Source: Actinomycetota bacterium | Lineage (GTDB): Bacteria; Actinomycetota; Geothermincolia; Geothermincolales; RBG-13-55-18 | Direction of reading: 5' to 3' | Length of the DNA: 64,000 bases | Assembly (NCBI GenBank): GCA_014360685.1 | Contig: JACIXB010000021.1 | Coordinates: forward strand, 1 to 64,000 | Part shown: positions 10,380 to 19,718 of the stretch, one piece after another | Numbering within the stretch: the stretch's first letter is position 1 | Layout: each line of letters starts with the position of its first letter | Notes under the pieces: model-generated | What the model saw: only the letters and a program-made list of their open reading frames with translations | Databases searched by the model: none | What the model was told of the DNA's origin: nothing | Program-made: the position numbers and the translations under genes

Positions 10380-10724
10380 ATGAAAAAGGGGAAGGGATGC
10401 GAGGGGAAGGCTCCCGGCATGCGGGTACGCGGGCATCCGGTACTCGGCGAACCTCCTGGCGGCAGGGAAATAACCGTCTTCCTGGACGGAAAACCTCTGC
10501 CCGCGCGGGAAGGCGAGCCGCTGGCCGCCGCCCTCTTCGCCTCGGGTATCCGCGTGGCCCATTACGCCGCAGAGGGGAGAGAGCCCCGGGGGCCCTTCTG
10601 CATGATCGGAAGGTGCACGGAGTGCCGCATGGTATTGGAGGGTAAAGGGATGGTCCTGACCTGTCTGACCCCGGCCGAGGAGGGGATGCGCCTGCACACC
10701 CCGGGAAGAAGGGGGAAGCCATGA
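10380..10724 (+). CDS. (2Fe-2S)-binding small subunit of HcnA-like / amino-acid dehydrogenase
   Basis: ITVFLDGKPLPAREGEPLAAALFASGIRVAHY...GPFCMIGRCTECRMVLEG. Confidence 0.88.
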   Translation: MKKGKGCEGKAPGMRVRGHPVLGEPPGGREITVFLDGKPLPAREGEPLAAALFASGIRVAHYAAEGREPRGPFCMIGRCTECRMVLEGKGMVLTCLTPAEEGMRLHTPGRRGKP

Positions 10725-11857
10725 AACTTCGCCGGGAGAGCCATCCCCTGGTGGTGGTAGGGGCCGGCCCGGCCGGTCTCTGCGCGGCCTTGGAGGCGGC
10801 GGAAGCCGGTCTGCCACCCCTGGTCCTGGACGAGGGTTCCAGGGGGGGAGGACAGTTGGTCAAGCAGATTCACCGCTTCTTCGGCTCCCGGGAACATGGG
10901 GCGGGTAAGAGAGGATTCCAGATCGCCGAGGAATTGGTGTCCGGCTGCCTGGGAAAAGGGGTGGAGATACGCCTGGGACACAAGGTACTGGGCTTTTTCC
11001 CGGACGGCCGTCTCCTGGTGGACGGGGATGAAGGCGTCTTCGTGCTCCAGCCGGGCGCCACCATCCTGGCCACGGGGGCGGTGGAGAAGAGTTTTCCCTT
11101 CCCGGGTTGGACCCTTCCGGGAGTCATGGGCGCCGGGGCGGCCCAGACCCTGGTGAACCAGCACCGCGTTATGCCGGGGAAAAGGGCCCTTATGGTGGGG
11201 GCCGGAAACGTGGGGCTTATCGTGGCTTACCAGTTGTTGCAGGCGGGCGTGGAGGTGGCGGGGGTTATCGAGGTGAACCGTGCCGTGGGCGGTTACGCGG
11301 TGCACGCCGGACGCCTGCGCCGCGAGGGCGTACCCATCCTTCTGCGCCATCGACTGAGGGCTGCGGAGGGGAAAAAGGAAGTGGAGTCGGTACTGGTGGA
11401 GGACATGGAGAGGGGGACATGGAAACGTTTCTCCGTGGATACCCTCTGCCTGGCCGTGGGAATGGCTCCCCAGGCGGAGCTGGCCGCCATGCGGGGATGC
11501 CGCTTGGTATACCTATCGGAGCTGGGTGGGTTCCTCCCCTGGCACGACCGGGCGATGCGCACGGATCGTCCGGGGGTTTACGTGGCCGGCGATCTGGCGG
11601 GCGTGGAGGAAGCCTCGGTGGCCATGGACGAGGGACGCCTGGCGGGGCTGGCGGCGGCCCTGGACGCCGGGGTCCTGGATCCCGGCGAGGCGGCGGAGAG
11701 GATGGAGGAAGTGATGGACAGGCTGGAGCTCCTGCGCGGCGGGCCGTTCGGGGAGCCCAGGCGTAAGGCCAAGGAACGGCTATGCTCCATGACCGGCTTG
11801 GTGACGGGCGGCGCCGGGCGGAAGGCGGGTATTCGTGGGCGCACAGGCAGGAGATAG
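10721..11857 (+). CDS. FAD/NAD(P)-dependent oxidoreductase (HcnB-like)
   Basis: VVVGAGPAGLCAALEAAEAG, second nucleotide-binding motif ALMVGAGNVGLIVAYQLLQAG, GVYVAGDLAG; overlaps upstream gene by 4 bp. Confidence 0.9.
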   Translation: MKLRRESHPLVVVGAGPAGLCAALEAAEAGLPPLVLDEGSRGGGQLVKQIHRFFGSREHGAGKRGFQIAEELVSGCLGKGVEIRLGHKVLGFFPDGRLLVDGDEGVFVLQPGATILATGAVEKSFPFPGWTLPGVMGAGAAQTLVNQHRVMPGKRALMVGAGNVGLIVAYQLLQAGVEVAGVIEVNRAVGGYAVHAGRLRREGVPILLRHRLRAAEGKKEVESVLVEDMERGTWKRFSVDTLCLAVGMAPQAELAAMRGCRLVYLSELGGFLPWHDRAMRTDRPGVYVAGDLAGVEEASVAMDEGRLAGLAAALDAGVLDPGEAAERMEEVMDRLELLRGGPFGEPRRKAKERLCSMTGLVTGGAGRKAGIRGRTGRR

Positions 11858-12650
11858 GGGGCAGGGTATGGGTTCCGAGGTTACGGACGAGACAAACGGC
11901 TGGCAGGAGGCCTGGGAGGCCGCGGAGAACGGTGCCGTAGCCGTGATGGATTGTCACGAGGAGATCCCCTGCAATCCCTGCCAGGAGGCCTGCCCCAACG
12001 GCGCCATAAGGGTGGAGCCGCACGTCTGCGCCCTACCCCGCCTGGACCCGGGGGCTTGCAACGGCTGCGGCAGGTGCGTGGCCCTTTGTCCCGGGATGGC
12101 CGTGTTCCTCCTGGACCGCAGGGAGAGGAACGGGTTTGCGCGTGTCACCGTGCCTTACGAGATGGGAGGGAAGCCGGTGGAGGGAGACGTGGTACAGGTG
12201 GTGGACGGAGAAGGAAAAGCGCTTACCGAGGGGAAGATACTTAAGGTAAGGGCATGGGGAGGAGAGGCGCCCACCCTCCTTTTAACCGTCAGAGTGCCGG
12301 AGGAGGTGGCCCTAAAGGTGAGGGGAGTGCGCTACCGACTTATTGAACTGGACGAGGGACTGGAGGTTGAAAATGCGCCGCCTCTTTTGGATTATCCGAT
12401 ATGCCGCTGTGAAGATGTCTCCCTGCAAAATGTGCGGGAAACCCTGCGCAGCGGAGTACGCTCCCTCCTCACCTTGAGGAGGGCCACGCGCGTGGGCCTG
12501 GGTTACTGCCAGGGGCTGTTCTGCCAGTCCTCCCTGAGGGAGGAGCTGGCGGCGGCCGCGGGAAGAGAGGCATGGAAAATGGGCTCCTTCAGGGTTCGTC
12601 CGCCGGTCCGCCCGGTGAAACTAGGTCGTTTGGGGGGAGAAAATGCCTGA
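11835..12650 (+). CDS. 4Fe-4S ferredoxin plus BFD-like [2Fe-2S] fusion protein
   Basis: CNPCQEACPNGAI and CNGCGRCVALCPGMA, then ICRCEDVSLQNVRETLRSGVRSLLTLRRATRVGLGYCQGLFC; exact start uncertain (ATG at 11868 possible). Confidence 0.85.
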   Translation: MGAQAGDRGQGMGSEVTDETNGWQEAWEAAENGAVAVMDCHEEIPCNPCQEACPNGAIRVEPHVCALPRLDPGACNGCGRCVALCPGMAVFLLDRRERNGFARVTVPYEMGGKPVEGDVVQVVDGEGKALTEGKILKVRAWGGEAPTLLLTVRVPEEVALKVRGVRYRLIELDEGLEVENAPPLLDYPICRCEDVSLQNVRETLRSGVRSLLTLRRATRVGLGYCQGLFCQSSLREELAAAAGREAWKMGSFRVRPPVRPVKLGRLGGENA

Positions 12651-13815
12651 GGTAATGAGCTCGGAAGTGGTGGTCATAGGGGGCGGAGTGATCGGCGCCG
12701 CCATAGCCTATTACCTCTGCCGGGAGGGTGCGGAGGTGATGATCGTCGAGGAGGATGACCTGGCCTCGGGTGCTTCCGGAGCCTGTGACGGCTTCGTCTC
12801 CCTGCAGACCAAGGCGCCTGGCCCCCACCTCCGCCTGGCCATGGAGAGCGCGCAGCTCTTCCCCGAGCTGGCCGAGGACCTGGACGTGGACATCGAATAT
12901 CGCCGGTGCGGCGGTCTGCTCCTGGCCACCAGCCAGGAACAGATGAAAGAGCTGCGCGGCAGGGCCAAGGCCTTGAAGGCGGAAGGGCTGGAGGTGGAGA
13001 TCCTCGCCGCCGGCGATGTGAAGGATTTCCTTCCCGAGGTGGGCAAGGAAGTCAAGGGAGGGTCTTACTGCCCCCTGGATGCCCGGGTGAACCCGATTTC
13101 CCTCACCCTGGGACTGGCCAAGAAGGCGCAGGAGATGGGCGCCACCATACTACGCGGTTGCAAGGTGGAGAACATCGTGGTCACCAACAACCGGGTTCGA
13201 GAGGTTCACACCACGGCGGGGAGCATCCATTCCCGCCGGGTGGTTTGCGCCGCCGGAGTGGGCTCCAACCAGATCGGGAAGATGATCATCGTCGACGTGC
13301 CTGTGCTTCCCCAGAGGGGCCAGATACTGGTGACCGAGTCCCGCGAGCCGGTACTCAAAACGTTGGTCGCCGGGGCCGAATACCTGGGAACCAAGGCTAA
13401 TATCCAGGCTCTCATGCCCGCGGATGCGGAGTCCGCCAAGCTGGGATTGGGTTTCACCGCTGAGCAGACCGCGTCCGGAAACCTGCTCCTGGGAAGCACC
13501 CGCGAGTTCGTGGGTTTCGACAACCAGACCACCCCCGAGGCCATGAACGCCATCGCCCGCAACGCCCTGCGGTACCTCCCCTGGGTGGAGGACATGGACG
13601 TCATACGCAGCTTCGCCGGGTTGCGGCCCTGCTCTCCCGACGGCCTGCCCATCCTGGGAACCATCAAGGGTATTCGTGGCTTCTACCTGGCCACCGGGCA
13701 TTCGGGAGACGGGATATGCCTGGCGCCCGTCACCGGGGTGACCATAAGTGAACTGGTCCTGGACGGGGAGACCAGCCTGGATATAGCGCCCTTTTCCCTC
13801 TACCGCTTCAAGTAG
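12643..13815 (+). CDS. FAD-dependent oxidoreductase, DAO family (HcnC / sarcosine oxidase beta-like)
   Basis: VVVIGGGVIGAAIAYYLCREGAEVMIVEEDDLASGASGACDG; C-term GLRPCSPDGLPILGTIKGIRGFYLATGHSGDGICLAPVTG. Confidence 0.92.
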   Translation: MPEVMSSEVVVIGGGVIGAAIAYYLCREGAEVMIVEEDDLASGASGACDGFVSLQTKAPGPHLRLAMESAQLFPELAEDLDVDIEYRRCGGLLLATSQEQMKELRGRAKALKAEGLEVEILAAGDVKDFLPEVGKEVKGGSYCPLDARVNPISLTLGLAKKAQEMGATILRGCKVENIVVTNNRVREVHTTAGSIHSRRVVCAAGVGSNQIGKMIIVDVPVLPQRGQILVTESREPVLKTLVAGAEYLGTKANIQALMPADAESAKLGLGFTAEQTASGNLLLGSTREFVGFDNQTTPEAMNAIARNALRYLPWVEDMDVIRSFAGLRPCSPDGLPILGTIKGIRGFYLATGHSGDGICLAPVTGVTISELVLDGETSLDIAPFSLYRFK

Positions 13816-14054
13816 GTCGCGGGGTTGCTCAGTGGAGCCCTGTCCCGGCCTTACCTTTGAAGGTCGGGATGCGGGCCATGACCGCAGGGAGCCGTGCAGG
13901 CGGGGACCCGGCCGGAGGAGGTGCTCCGCACCTGGATCGGCAATCCATGCGACCCCGACGATCCATACCGCCCGGCAATGGGTTAATATAGACTAATGAA
14001 GTCCAGGGGAAGGGGTCCTTCTCCCGGTGCACGAGGAAGGAAAAGAAGCGGCCC

Positions 14055-15584
14055 ATGAAGATACTTTTCGTCTACCCGGATTACAAGGTGAACGTGGATC
14101 CGCTCACCGGCCGCATGCTGGGCGTGGAGGAAGGGGGATGGTACATGGAAGGGCTGGCCAGCCTCTCCGCCGTGCTCAAGGGTAATGGCCACCAGGTGTC
14201 CCTCTATCACCTCACCCGCCCGGTGCCCAGGGAGGAGTTCCAGGCCCGGCTGCGCCGGGAAGGCCCGGACCTCCTGGGCTTCGTGACCATGACCCGCGAA
14301 TACCCTCAGGTCAGGGAGTACGTTCTGTGGGCCAAGGACACGCTGGACGTACCGGTCATCTGCGGGAGTTACCACCCCACCACCCTTCCCGAGGAGGTCA
14401 TCTCCACGGAAGGGGTGGACATGATATGCCGCGGAGAGGGGGAGGCCGCCCTCCTGGAGCTGGTTCAGAGGATGGACGCCGGGGAGGATTACCGGGACGT
14501 GGAGAGCATCTGGGTCAAGGAGCAGGGCGTCGTCCATCGCAACCCGGTACGTCCCCTCGTGGAGGATATCGACCAGCTCCCTTTGCCCGATTTCGCCCTC
14601 TTCGACCCCCACCGGCTCCTATCCACCCGCATCCATACCGGGGTGGTCATCCTCTCCCGCGGCTGCCCTTACAGCTGCACCTACTGCTCCAACAAGAAGA
14701 TGCGGGACATATATCCCAACAAGAACCGCTATTCCCGCTTCCACAGCCCGGAGTACAGCATCGAGTACCTGAAGAAGCTGCTGGCCTCCTACCCGGACAT
14801 CCGTTATCTCAATTTCCGCGACGACATCCTCCCCTGGAAAGGAGGGTGGCTGCAGAGGTTCACCGAGCTCTACCGCAAGGAGATAGGTCTGCCCTTCATA
14901 TGCAATTACCGGGCCAACCTGGTGACCCCGGAGGTGGTGCGCCTCCTCCGCGAGGCGGGGTGCTACCAGATGTTCTTCGGGGTGGAAAGCGGCAACGACT
15001 TCATCCGCAACCAGGTCCTCAACCGCCACATGTCGCGGGAGAAGATCGTGGAGGCCTTCCGGGCCTGCCGGGAGGCGGGGATCAAGACGGTGGCCTACAA
15101 CATGGTGGGCCTTCCCTTCGAGGACAAGTCCAGGGTACTGGACACCATAAAGCTGAACGCGGAGATCAAGGCGGACCATTCCCTGAGCCCCATTTATTAT
15201 CCCTATCCGGATACCGTGCTCTTCGAGATCGCCGTGGAGAAGGGATGGGTCCCCCCGGTTTACGATTACCGCGAGGACCGCTACGTGGACCAGCCCACCC
15301 TTCCCCGGGACGAACTCTATTTCGCCCGCTATTATTTCCGCCCCTTCGTGCGTATCTACCGGTTACTGGGCGGACTTCCGGCACCCCTGGGGAGGGTACT
15401 GGAGAAGGGGGTGGACAGGGTTTTCTTGAGCCCCCGCCTTCCCCACGGGATGCTGGTTTCCCTGGCGCGTCTTTCCGAGAGGTTATGGAACGGCCTCAAG
15501 GACGGCCTCAGGAGGACTTCCCCCCGCCTTTACCTGTGGGTACGGGATCGCCTGAGGGGGGTTTCCGAGTCCCGGGAAGTTTGA
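14055..15584 (+). CDS. B12-binding-domain radical SAM protein
   Basis: VICGSYHPTTLPEEV...RGEGE; LSRGCPYSCTYCSNKKM (CxxxCxxC). Confidence 0.9.
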   Translation: MKILFVYPDYKVNVDPLTGRMLGVEEGGWYMEGLASLSAVLKGNGHQVSLYHLTRPVPREEFQARLRREGPDLLGFVTMTREYPQVREYVLWAKDTLDVPVICGSYHPTTLPEEVISTEGVDMICRGEGEAALLELVQRMDAGEDYRDVESIWVKEQGVVHRNPVRPLVEDIDQLPLPDFALFDPHRLLSTRIHTGVVILSRGCPYSCTYCSNKKMRDIYPNKNRYSRFHSPEYSIEYLKKLLASYPDIRYLNFRDDILPWKGGWLQRFTELYRKEIGLPFICNYRANLVTPEVVRLLREAGCYQMFFGVESGNDFIRNQVLNRHMSREKIVEAFRACREAGIKTVAYNMVGLPFEDKSRVLDTIKLNAEIKADHSLSPIYYPYPDTVLFEIAVEKGWVPPVYDYREDRYVDQPTLPRDELYFARYYFRPFVRIYRLLGGLPAPLGRVLEKGVDRVFLSPRLPHGMLVSLARLSERLWNGLKDGLRRTSPRLYLWVRDRLRGVSESREV

Positions 15585-15645
15585 GGGAGGCCGTCTTCCG
15601 AGGGCTGGTCGCCGTCGTTGGGGTGGGCGGCGGGAAACAGGTAGG

Positions 15646-16734
15646 ATGAGCCTTGCCGGCCTGGAGGCGCAGATGGCGGAATGCGTGAGCTGCGGTAAGC
15701 CCGTCGAGGCGGGAAAACTGTTCTGCGACCAGTGTTACGCCCGCATGAAGGGCAGGAGGGGGCCGCTGCGCGAGGCCGGGAGCCACAAGGAGAAGGCCGG
15801 GGAGCCGGTGGAGCGGGCGCGCGCGAGGGAGGAGCAGACCCGGATCGCCGGGTTCCCCGCGGGCGAGCGGAAAGCGCGGGAAGCCCTCACTCCGGCCAGC
15901 GAGAAGAAGGTGGTGATCCTGCGTCCGGAGAGGGAAAAGCCTCCCGCCAGGGAGCGCAAGAGCCGGTTCACCATCACCATAACCTTCAGCGAGAGGACCT
16001 ACCGCGTGTTGAGCAGGCTGAAGTTCCGCAGGGAAAACAAGGAGGGAAAGGCCGGCAAGGCGGAGGTGACAAGACCTTCCAGGAGGCACAAGGGTCCTCA
16101 CGGAAGGCCCGCCCTCAAGGCGCTGCAGGGAGCTGAAGAGGCTTCCCGGGGCCCCTCGGGAAAGGGAAGCGGGTTCCTCGCCTGGGCGGCCTTCCGGTCA
16201 CGGAAACTGGACGGGAGAGACCTGGCCTCCCTGGGGATGGCCGTCCTTTCCGCGGCCTCCATCCTGGGCCTCACATTCACACCCTGGGTGCGCATGACCT
16301 GGGTGACCCCGGGCGGGGACGTGGCCGGGGAAACGCTCATACGGGGAAGCGACCTGGGAGTCTTGACCTATGTATCGCTGGCCGTGGTGTTGGCGGCGGC
16401 GGCCTACATACCCGTTTCCCTTTGGCTCAGGGACCGTTTCGGTTACCTGGATTTCGGGCTGGTCCTGCTGGCGGCGGGACTCGTCTTCGTCATCCTTTTC
16501 TATGCCACCATCTCCTCCAACCAGAGGATGGTGGACATCGCCTTCCGCCTGGCCGGCGCGGGCGGCGTTGCGCCGGCGGAGAATCTGGAAAGGCATACCT
16601 CTTGGACGGCTTACCTGGTATCATTCATGGGCGTCGTCCTGGCCTTTTCCGGGCTGGCGAGGCTTTCGGAGCGCAGGGAAACACGGGAGGAGCGAAAGGT
16701 AGAGGGAAAAAGTGAGCGCGTGCGGAGAGGATAA
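15646..16734 (+). CDS. Zinc-ribbon membrane protein of unknown function
   Basis: N-terminal CVSCGKPVEAGKLFCDQCYARMKGR, basic linker, four predicted TM segments. Confidence 0.7.
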   Translation: MSLAGLEAQMAECVSCGKPVEAGKLFCDQCYARMKGRRGPLREAGSHKEKAGEPVERARAREEQTRIAGFPAGERKAREALTPASEKKVVILRPEREKPPARERKSRFTITITFSERTYRVLSRLKFRRENKEGKAGKAEVTRPSRRHKGPHGRPALKALQGAEEASRGPSGKGSGFLAWAAFRSRKLDGRDLASLGMAVLSAASILGLTFTPWVRMTWVTPGGDVAGETLIRGSDLGVLTYVSLAVVLAAAAYIPVSLWLRDRFGYLDFGLVLLAAGLVFVILFYATISSNQRMVDIAFRLAGAGGVAPAENLERHTSWTAYLVSFMGVVLAFSGLARLSERRETREERKVEGKSERVRRG

Positions 16735-17110
16735 CGCCTATCACCTGTTGCAGGAGGCCCGCAGGTTGTTGGGGAGCAGTCAGCCCGGAAAGGCGGCCTC
16801 GCTTTTGGAGAGGGCCAAGGCGCTGGAACCGAGGCGCGGCTCCATCCTGGAGGCCCTGGGGACGGCCTACTACAACAGCGGGCGTCCGGACAGGGCCCTC
16901 CGGGAGTTCGAAGAAGCCCTGGAGGTCGACCCCACCAACCATTTCGCCAGGTACGGACTGGGGAGGTGCCTGTACCGCGCCGGCGAGCTACACATGGCCA
17001 TAGGGCAGATGAAGCTGGCGGCGGTGATGGCCCCGGGCGTTGAGCTCTACCGGGAGACCCTGCGCCGTTTCCAGCGCGAGCTGGAGAGAAAGGGCGAGGC
17101 CCAGGCATGA
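16712..17110 (+). CDS. TPR-repeat protein
   Basis: GSILEALGTAYYNSGRPDRALREFEEALEVDPTNHFARYGLGRCLYRAG; GTG start overlapping upstream gene. Confidence 0.78.
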   Translation: MSACGEDNAYHLLQEARRLLGSSQPGKAASLLERAKALEPRRGSILEALGTAYYNSGRPDRALREFEEALEVDPTNHFARYGLGRCLYRAGELHMAIGQMKLAAVMAPGVELYRETLRRFQRELERKGEAQA

Positions 17111-17916
17111 GTGAGCGGCGGGACCTGCCCTCCATCCTGCAACGCTACCGGGCCTTCCTGGTGGACATGGACGGGGTGGTCTATCTCGACCGTGAGCCGG
17201 TGGAGGGAGCGTCGGAGTTCGTGGCCGCCGTACGGCGGGAGAACAAGAAGCTCCTTTTTCTCACCAACAATTCCAAGTTCACTCGGGCCCAGTACCGGGA
17301 GAAACTGGAAGGCGTGGGCATCCGGGCCTCGGAGGAGGAGATCCTCACCTCGGCCGCGGCCACCGCGGATTTCCTGCGGGAAAACTACGACCTGGAGGGG
17401 ATGACCGCCTTCGTCATCGGCGGGATGGGACTGGCGGAAGAGGTCGCCGCCACGGGGCTTCGCCTCCTGGAGGGCGAGGAGGCGAGGGAAGCCCGCTTCG
17501 TGATCGTGGGCTGGGACACCGAGCTGACCTACGACAAGCTCCGCCTGGCCTGCCTCGCCCTTTACCGTGGCGCGGTCTTCATCGGCACCAATCCCGACGC
17601 TACCTTCCCCTCCCCGGAGGGACTCTGGCCGGGAGCGGGAGCCATCATCGCCGCTTTGGAGAGGGCGGCGGGAAGGGAAGCGCTGGTGGTGGGAAAGCCG
17701 AACCTGTACATGATGCAGATAGCCCTGCAACGGGTGGGGGGAACGGCGGACCGCACGCTGGTGATCGGGGACCGCCTGGACACGGACGTCCTGGGTGGAT
17801 GGAGGGCGGGTATGGATACCTGCCTGGTTCTCACCGGGGTCACCAGGCGGGAGGACCTGGAAGGACGGCATCCCCAGCCCGACCTGGTGGTGGAGAACCT
17901 GAGGGAGCTGCTGTGA
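17107..17916 (+). CDS. HAD-IIA family hydrolase
   Basis: FLVDMDGVVYLDREPVEGA, FLTNNS, VVGKPN, VIGDRLDTDVLGGWRAGM. Confidence 0.93.
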   Translation: MSERRDLPSILQRYRAFLVDMDGVVYLDREPVEGASEFVAAVRRENKKLLFLTNNSKFTRAQYREKLEGVGIRASEEEILTSAAATADFLRENYDLEGMTAFVIGGMGLAEEVAATGLRLLEGEEAREARFVIVGWDTELTYDKLRLACLALYRGAVFIGTNPDATFPSPEGLWPGAGAIIAALERAAGREALVVGKPNLYMMQIALQRVGGTADRTLVIGDRLDTDVLGGWRAGMDTCLVLTGVTRREDLEGRHPQPDLVVENLRELL

Positions 17917-18632
17917 ACCGGGCACGAGCGAGGGAATGGACCAGGGAATTCCACCGGCGGCTCCTCCCGCGGGCCCCCGACGGCTACCAGGCCTACAACC
18001 GCCTCCTGGAGGAGTTATGCCCCCGGGGAGGGAAGGTGGTGGACCTTGGTTGCGGCGAGGAGGACTACCTCTCCTTCCTCCTTGACCGGGCCGAGGTGGT
18101 GGGAGTGGACCGCAGGGCGGGTAGCGGTTCATATCACGCCTACCTTAAAGCCGACCTCGAGGACGGGCTTCCGCTAGAACCGGGGTCCGTGGACCTGGCG
18201 GCCTGCAAGTTCCTCCTGGAACACCTGGGGCATCCGGGAAGGTTGCTGCGCGCGGTGCACGAGGCCCTGCGGCCGGGCGGGTGCCTGGTGGTCATGACCC
18301 CCAACGTGCTCTACTACCCCTACGCGTTGAACCTGCTGCTTTCCCGCCTCCTTCCCCAGCCGCTGCGCATGAAGCTGGTGAGCCTGCTTACCGGCCGCCG
18401 GAGGGAGGACATCTTCCCCGTGCGCTATCCCTGCAATACGCCGCGGCGCCTGCGTAAGGAGCTCGAGGAAAGCGGTTTCCGGGTGCTTCACCTGGGCACC
18501 TACTCCGATTATTTGGTCAGCGCCGTGTGCCTTCCCGCGGGAGCCTTGGCCGTACTTTACGAATGGCTGGCCAACAGGCTGGGCGTGAAGTGGGCGGGGG
18601 GCTTTATGGTGGCCGCCGCACGCCGCGAGTAG
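17913..18632 (+). CDS. Class I SAM-dependent methyltransferase
   Basis: VVDLGCGEEDYLSFLLDRAEVVGVDRR; VDLAACKFLLEHLGHPGRLLRAVHEALRPGGCLVV; GTG start. Confidence 0.88.
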   Translation: MNRARAREWTREFHRRLLPRAPDGYQAYNRLLEELCPRGGKVVDLGCGEEDYLSFLLDRAEVVGVDRRAGSGSYHAYLKADLEDGLPLEPGSVDLAACKFLLEHLGHPGRLLRAVHEALRPGGCLVVMTPNVLYYPYALNLLLSRLLPQPLRMKLVSLLTGRRREDIFPVRYPCNTPRRLRKELEESGFRVLHLGTYSDYLVSAVCLPAGALAVLYEWLANRLGVKWAGGFMVAAARRE

Positions 18633-18641
18633 GAGGAAGGC

Positions 18642-19391
18642 ATGCTACCTCTCTTCGACCGCAACCCCACCCGGCGTGCTCCCGTGGTGACCATGGCCCT
18701 CATCCTCGCCAACCTGGCCGTTTTCCTGTATATGCTCACTCTCAGCGGACCGCGATTGGAAATATTTACCTATCGATACTCGGTGGTTCCCTGGGAGGTG
18801 GTGCACGCCTCGCCCCTGCCCCTTGGGGTCCTGCGGGAGATATTGTCCTACCCGCCGGCGGCGGCTCCTTCCAAGCAGGTCTACCTGCCCCTCCTCACCT
18901 CCATGTTCATGCACGAAGGTTGGCTGCACATCCTGGGCAACATGCTCTACCTGTGGATATTCGGGAACAACGTGGAGGACGTGATGGGGCATTTGCCCTT
19001 CCTCTTTTTCTACCTCACCTGCGGGCTCTTCGGGACCTTTCTCCACGTGGCCGTTTTCCCCAACAGCGTGGCCCTGCTCCTGGGGGCCAGCGGGGCCATA
19101 GCCGGGGTACTGGGGTCCTACCTTTTTCTCTACCCGAGGGCCTGGATATATACCCTGTTTTTCTTCTTCATCGTCCCCATCCCGGCCTTCATAGTCATCG
19201 GTTTCTGGATAGTGCTCCAGTTCCTCGGGGGGCTGAGCTCCATCGCCGGAGGCTTGAGCGCGGGTACCGCCTGGTTCGCCCACCTGGGAGGGGCTACCAT
19301 GGGCATGATCATCACCGGCATCTTCTTCCCCCTCCTCAGGCGGAGGCGGGATGCGCTGCTCATGTCGCCCCCTCGCCACTGGTGGCAGTGA
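18642..19391 (+). CDS. Rhomboid family intramembrane serine protease
   Basis: FMHEGWLHILGNMLYLWIFGNNVED, LLGASGAIAGVLG (GxS), WFAHLGGATMG (His). Confidence 0.94.
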   Translation: MLPLFDRNPTRRAPVVTMALILANLAVFLYMLTLSGPRLEIFTYRYSVVPWEVVHASPLPLGVLREILSYPPAAAPSKQVYLPLLTSMFMHEGWLHILGNMLYLWIFGNNVEDVMGHLPFLFFYLTCGLFGTFLHVAVFPNSVALLLGASGAIAGVLGSYLFLYPRAWIYTLFFFFIVPIPAFIVIGFWIVLQFLGGLSSIAGGLSAGTAWFAHLGGATMGMIITGIFFPLLRRRRDALLMSPPRHWWQ

Positions 19392-19655
19392 AGGTATTCC
19401 CCTTCCGCCTTTTCGACTGCGTTTTCCCGGCAGTGGAGGGATGATCGGTGGTGGAAAGAGACGCGACCCATGCCGTGCCCTTCCCAAGGCGGCCTGCGGG
19501 AAAGCCGGCTCCCTTCCTCCGGAGCTGCTCCTGCCCCTTCCCGCGTGGTGTGCCTTCCGCGCGCCCCGCCGCGCGCGAATCGCCTTCTTCCGCGCGAGAC
19601 ACGGGAACACGCTCCCCTGCTTTGCGGCGTGCGGCCGGCGGTGGGGCAAGCGGGG

Positions 19656-19680
19656 CCCCTCGACCTTGGAGGGGTCTTTT
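19656..19680 (+). terminator. Intrinsic terminator downstream of rhomboid gene
   Basis: CCCCTC-GACCTTG-GAGGGG followed by TCTTTT. Confidence 0.65.
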
Positions 19681-19718
19681 GCGGTGAAACCCGGCGTGCG
19701 CGCAGAAAAAGGGATCTC

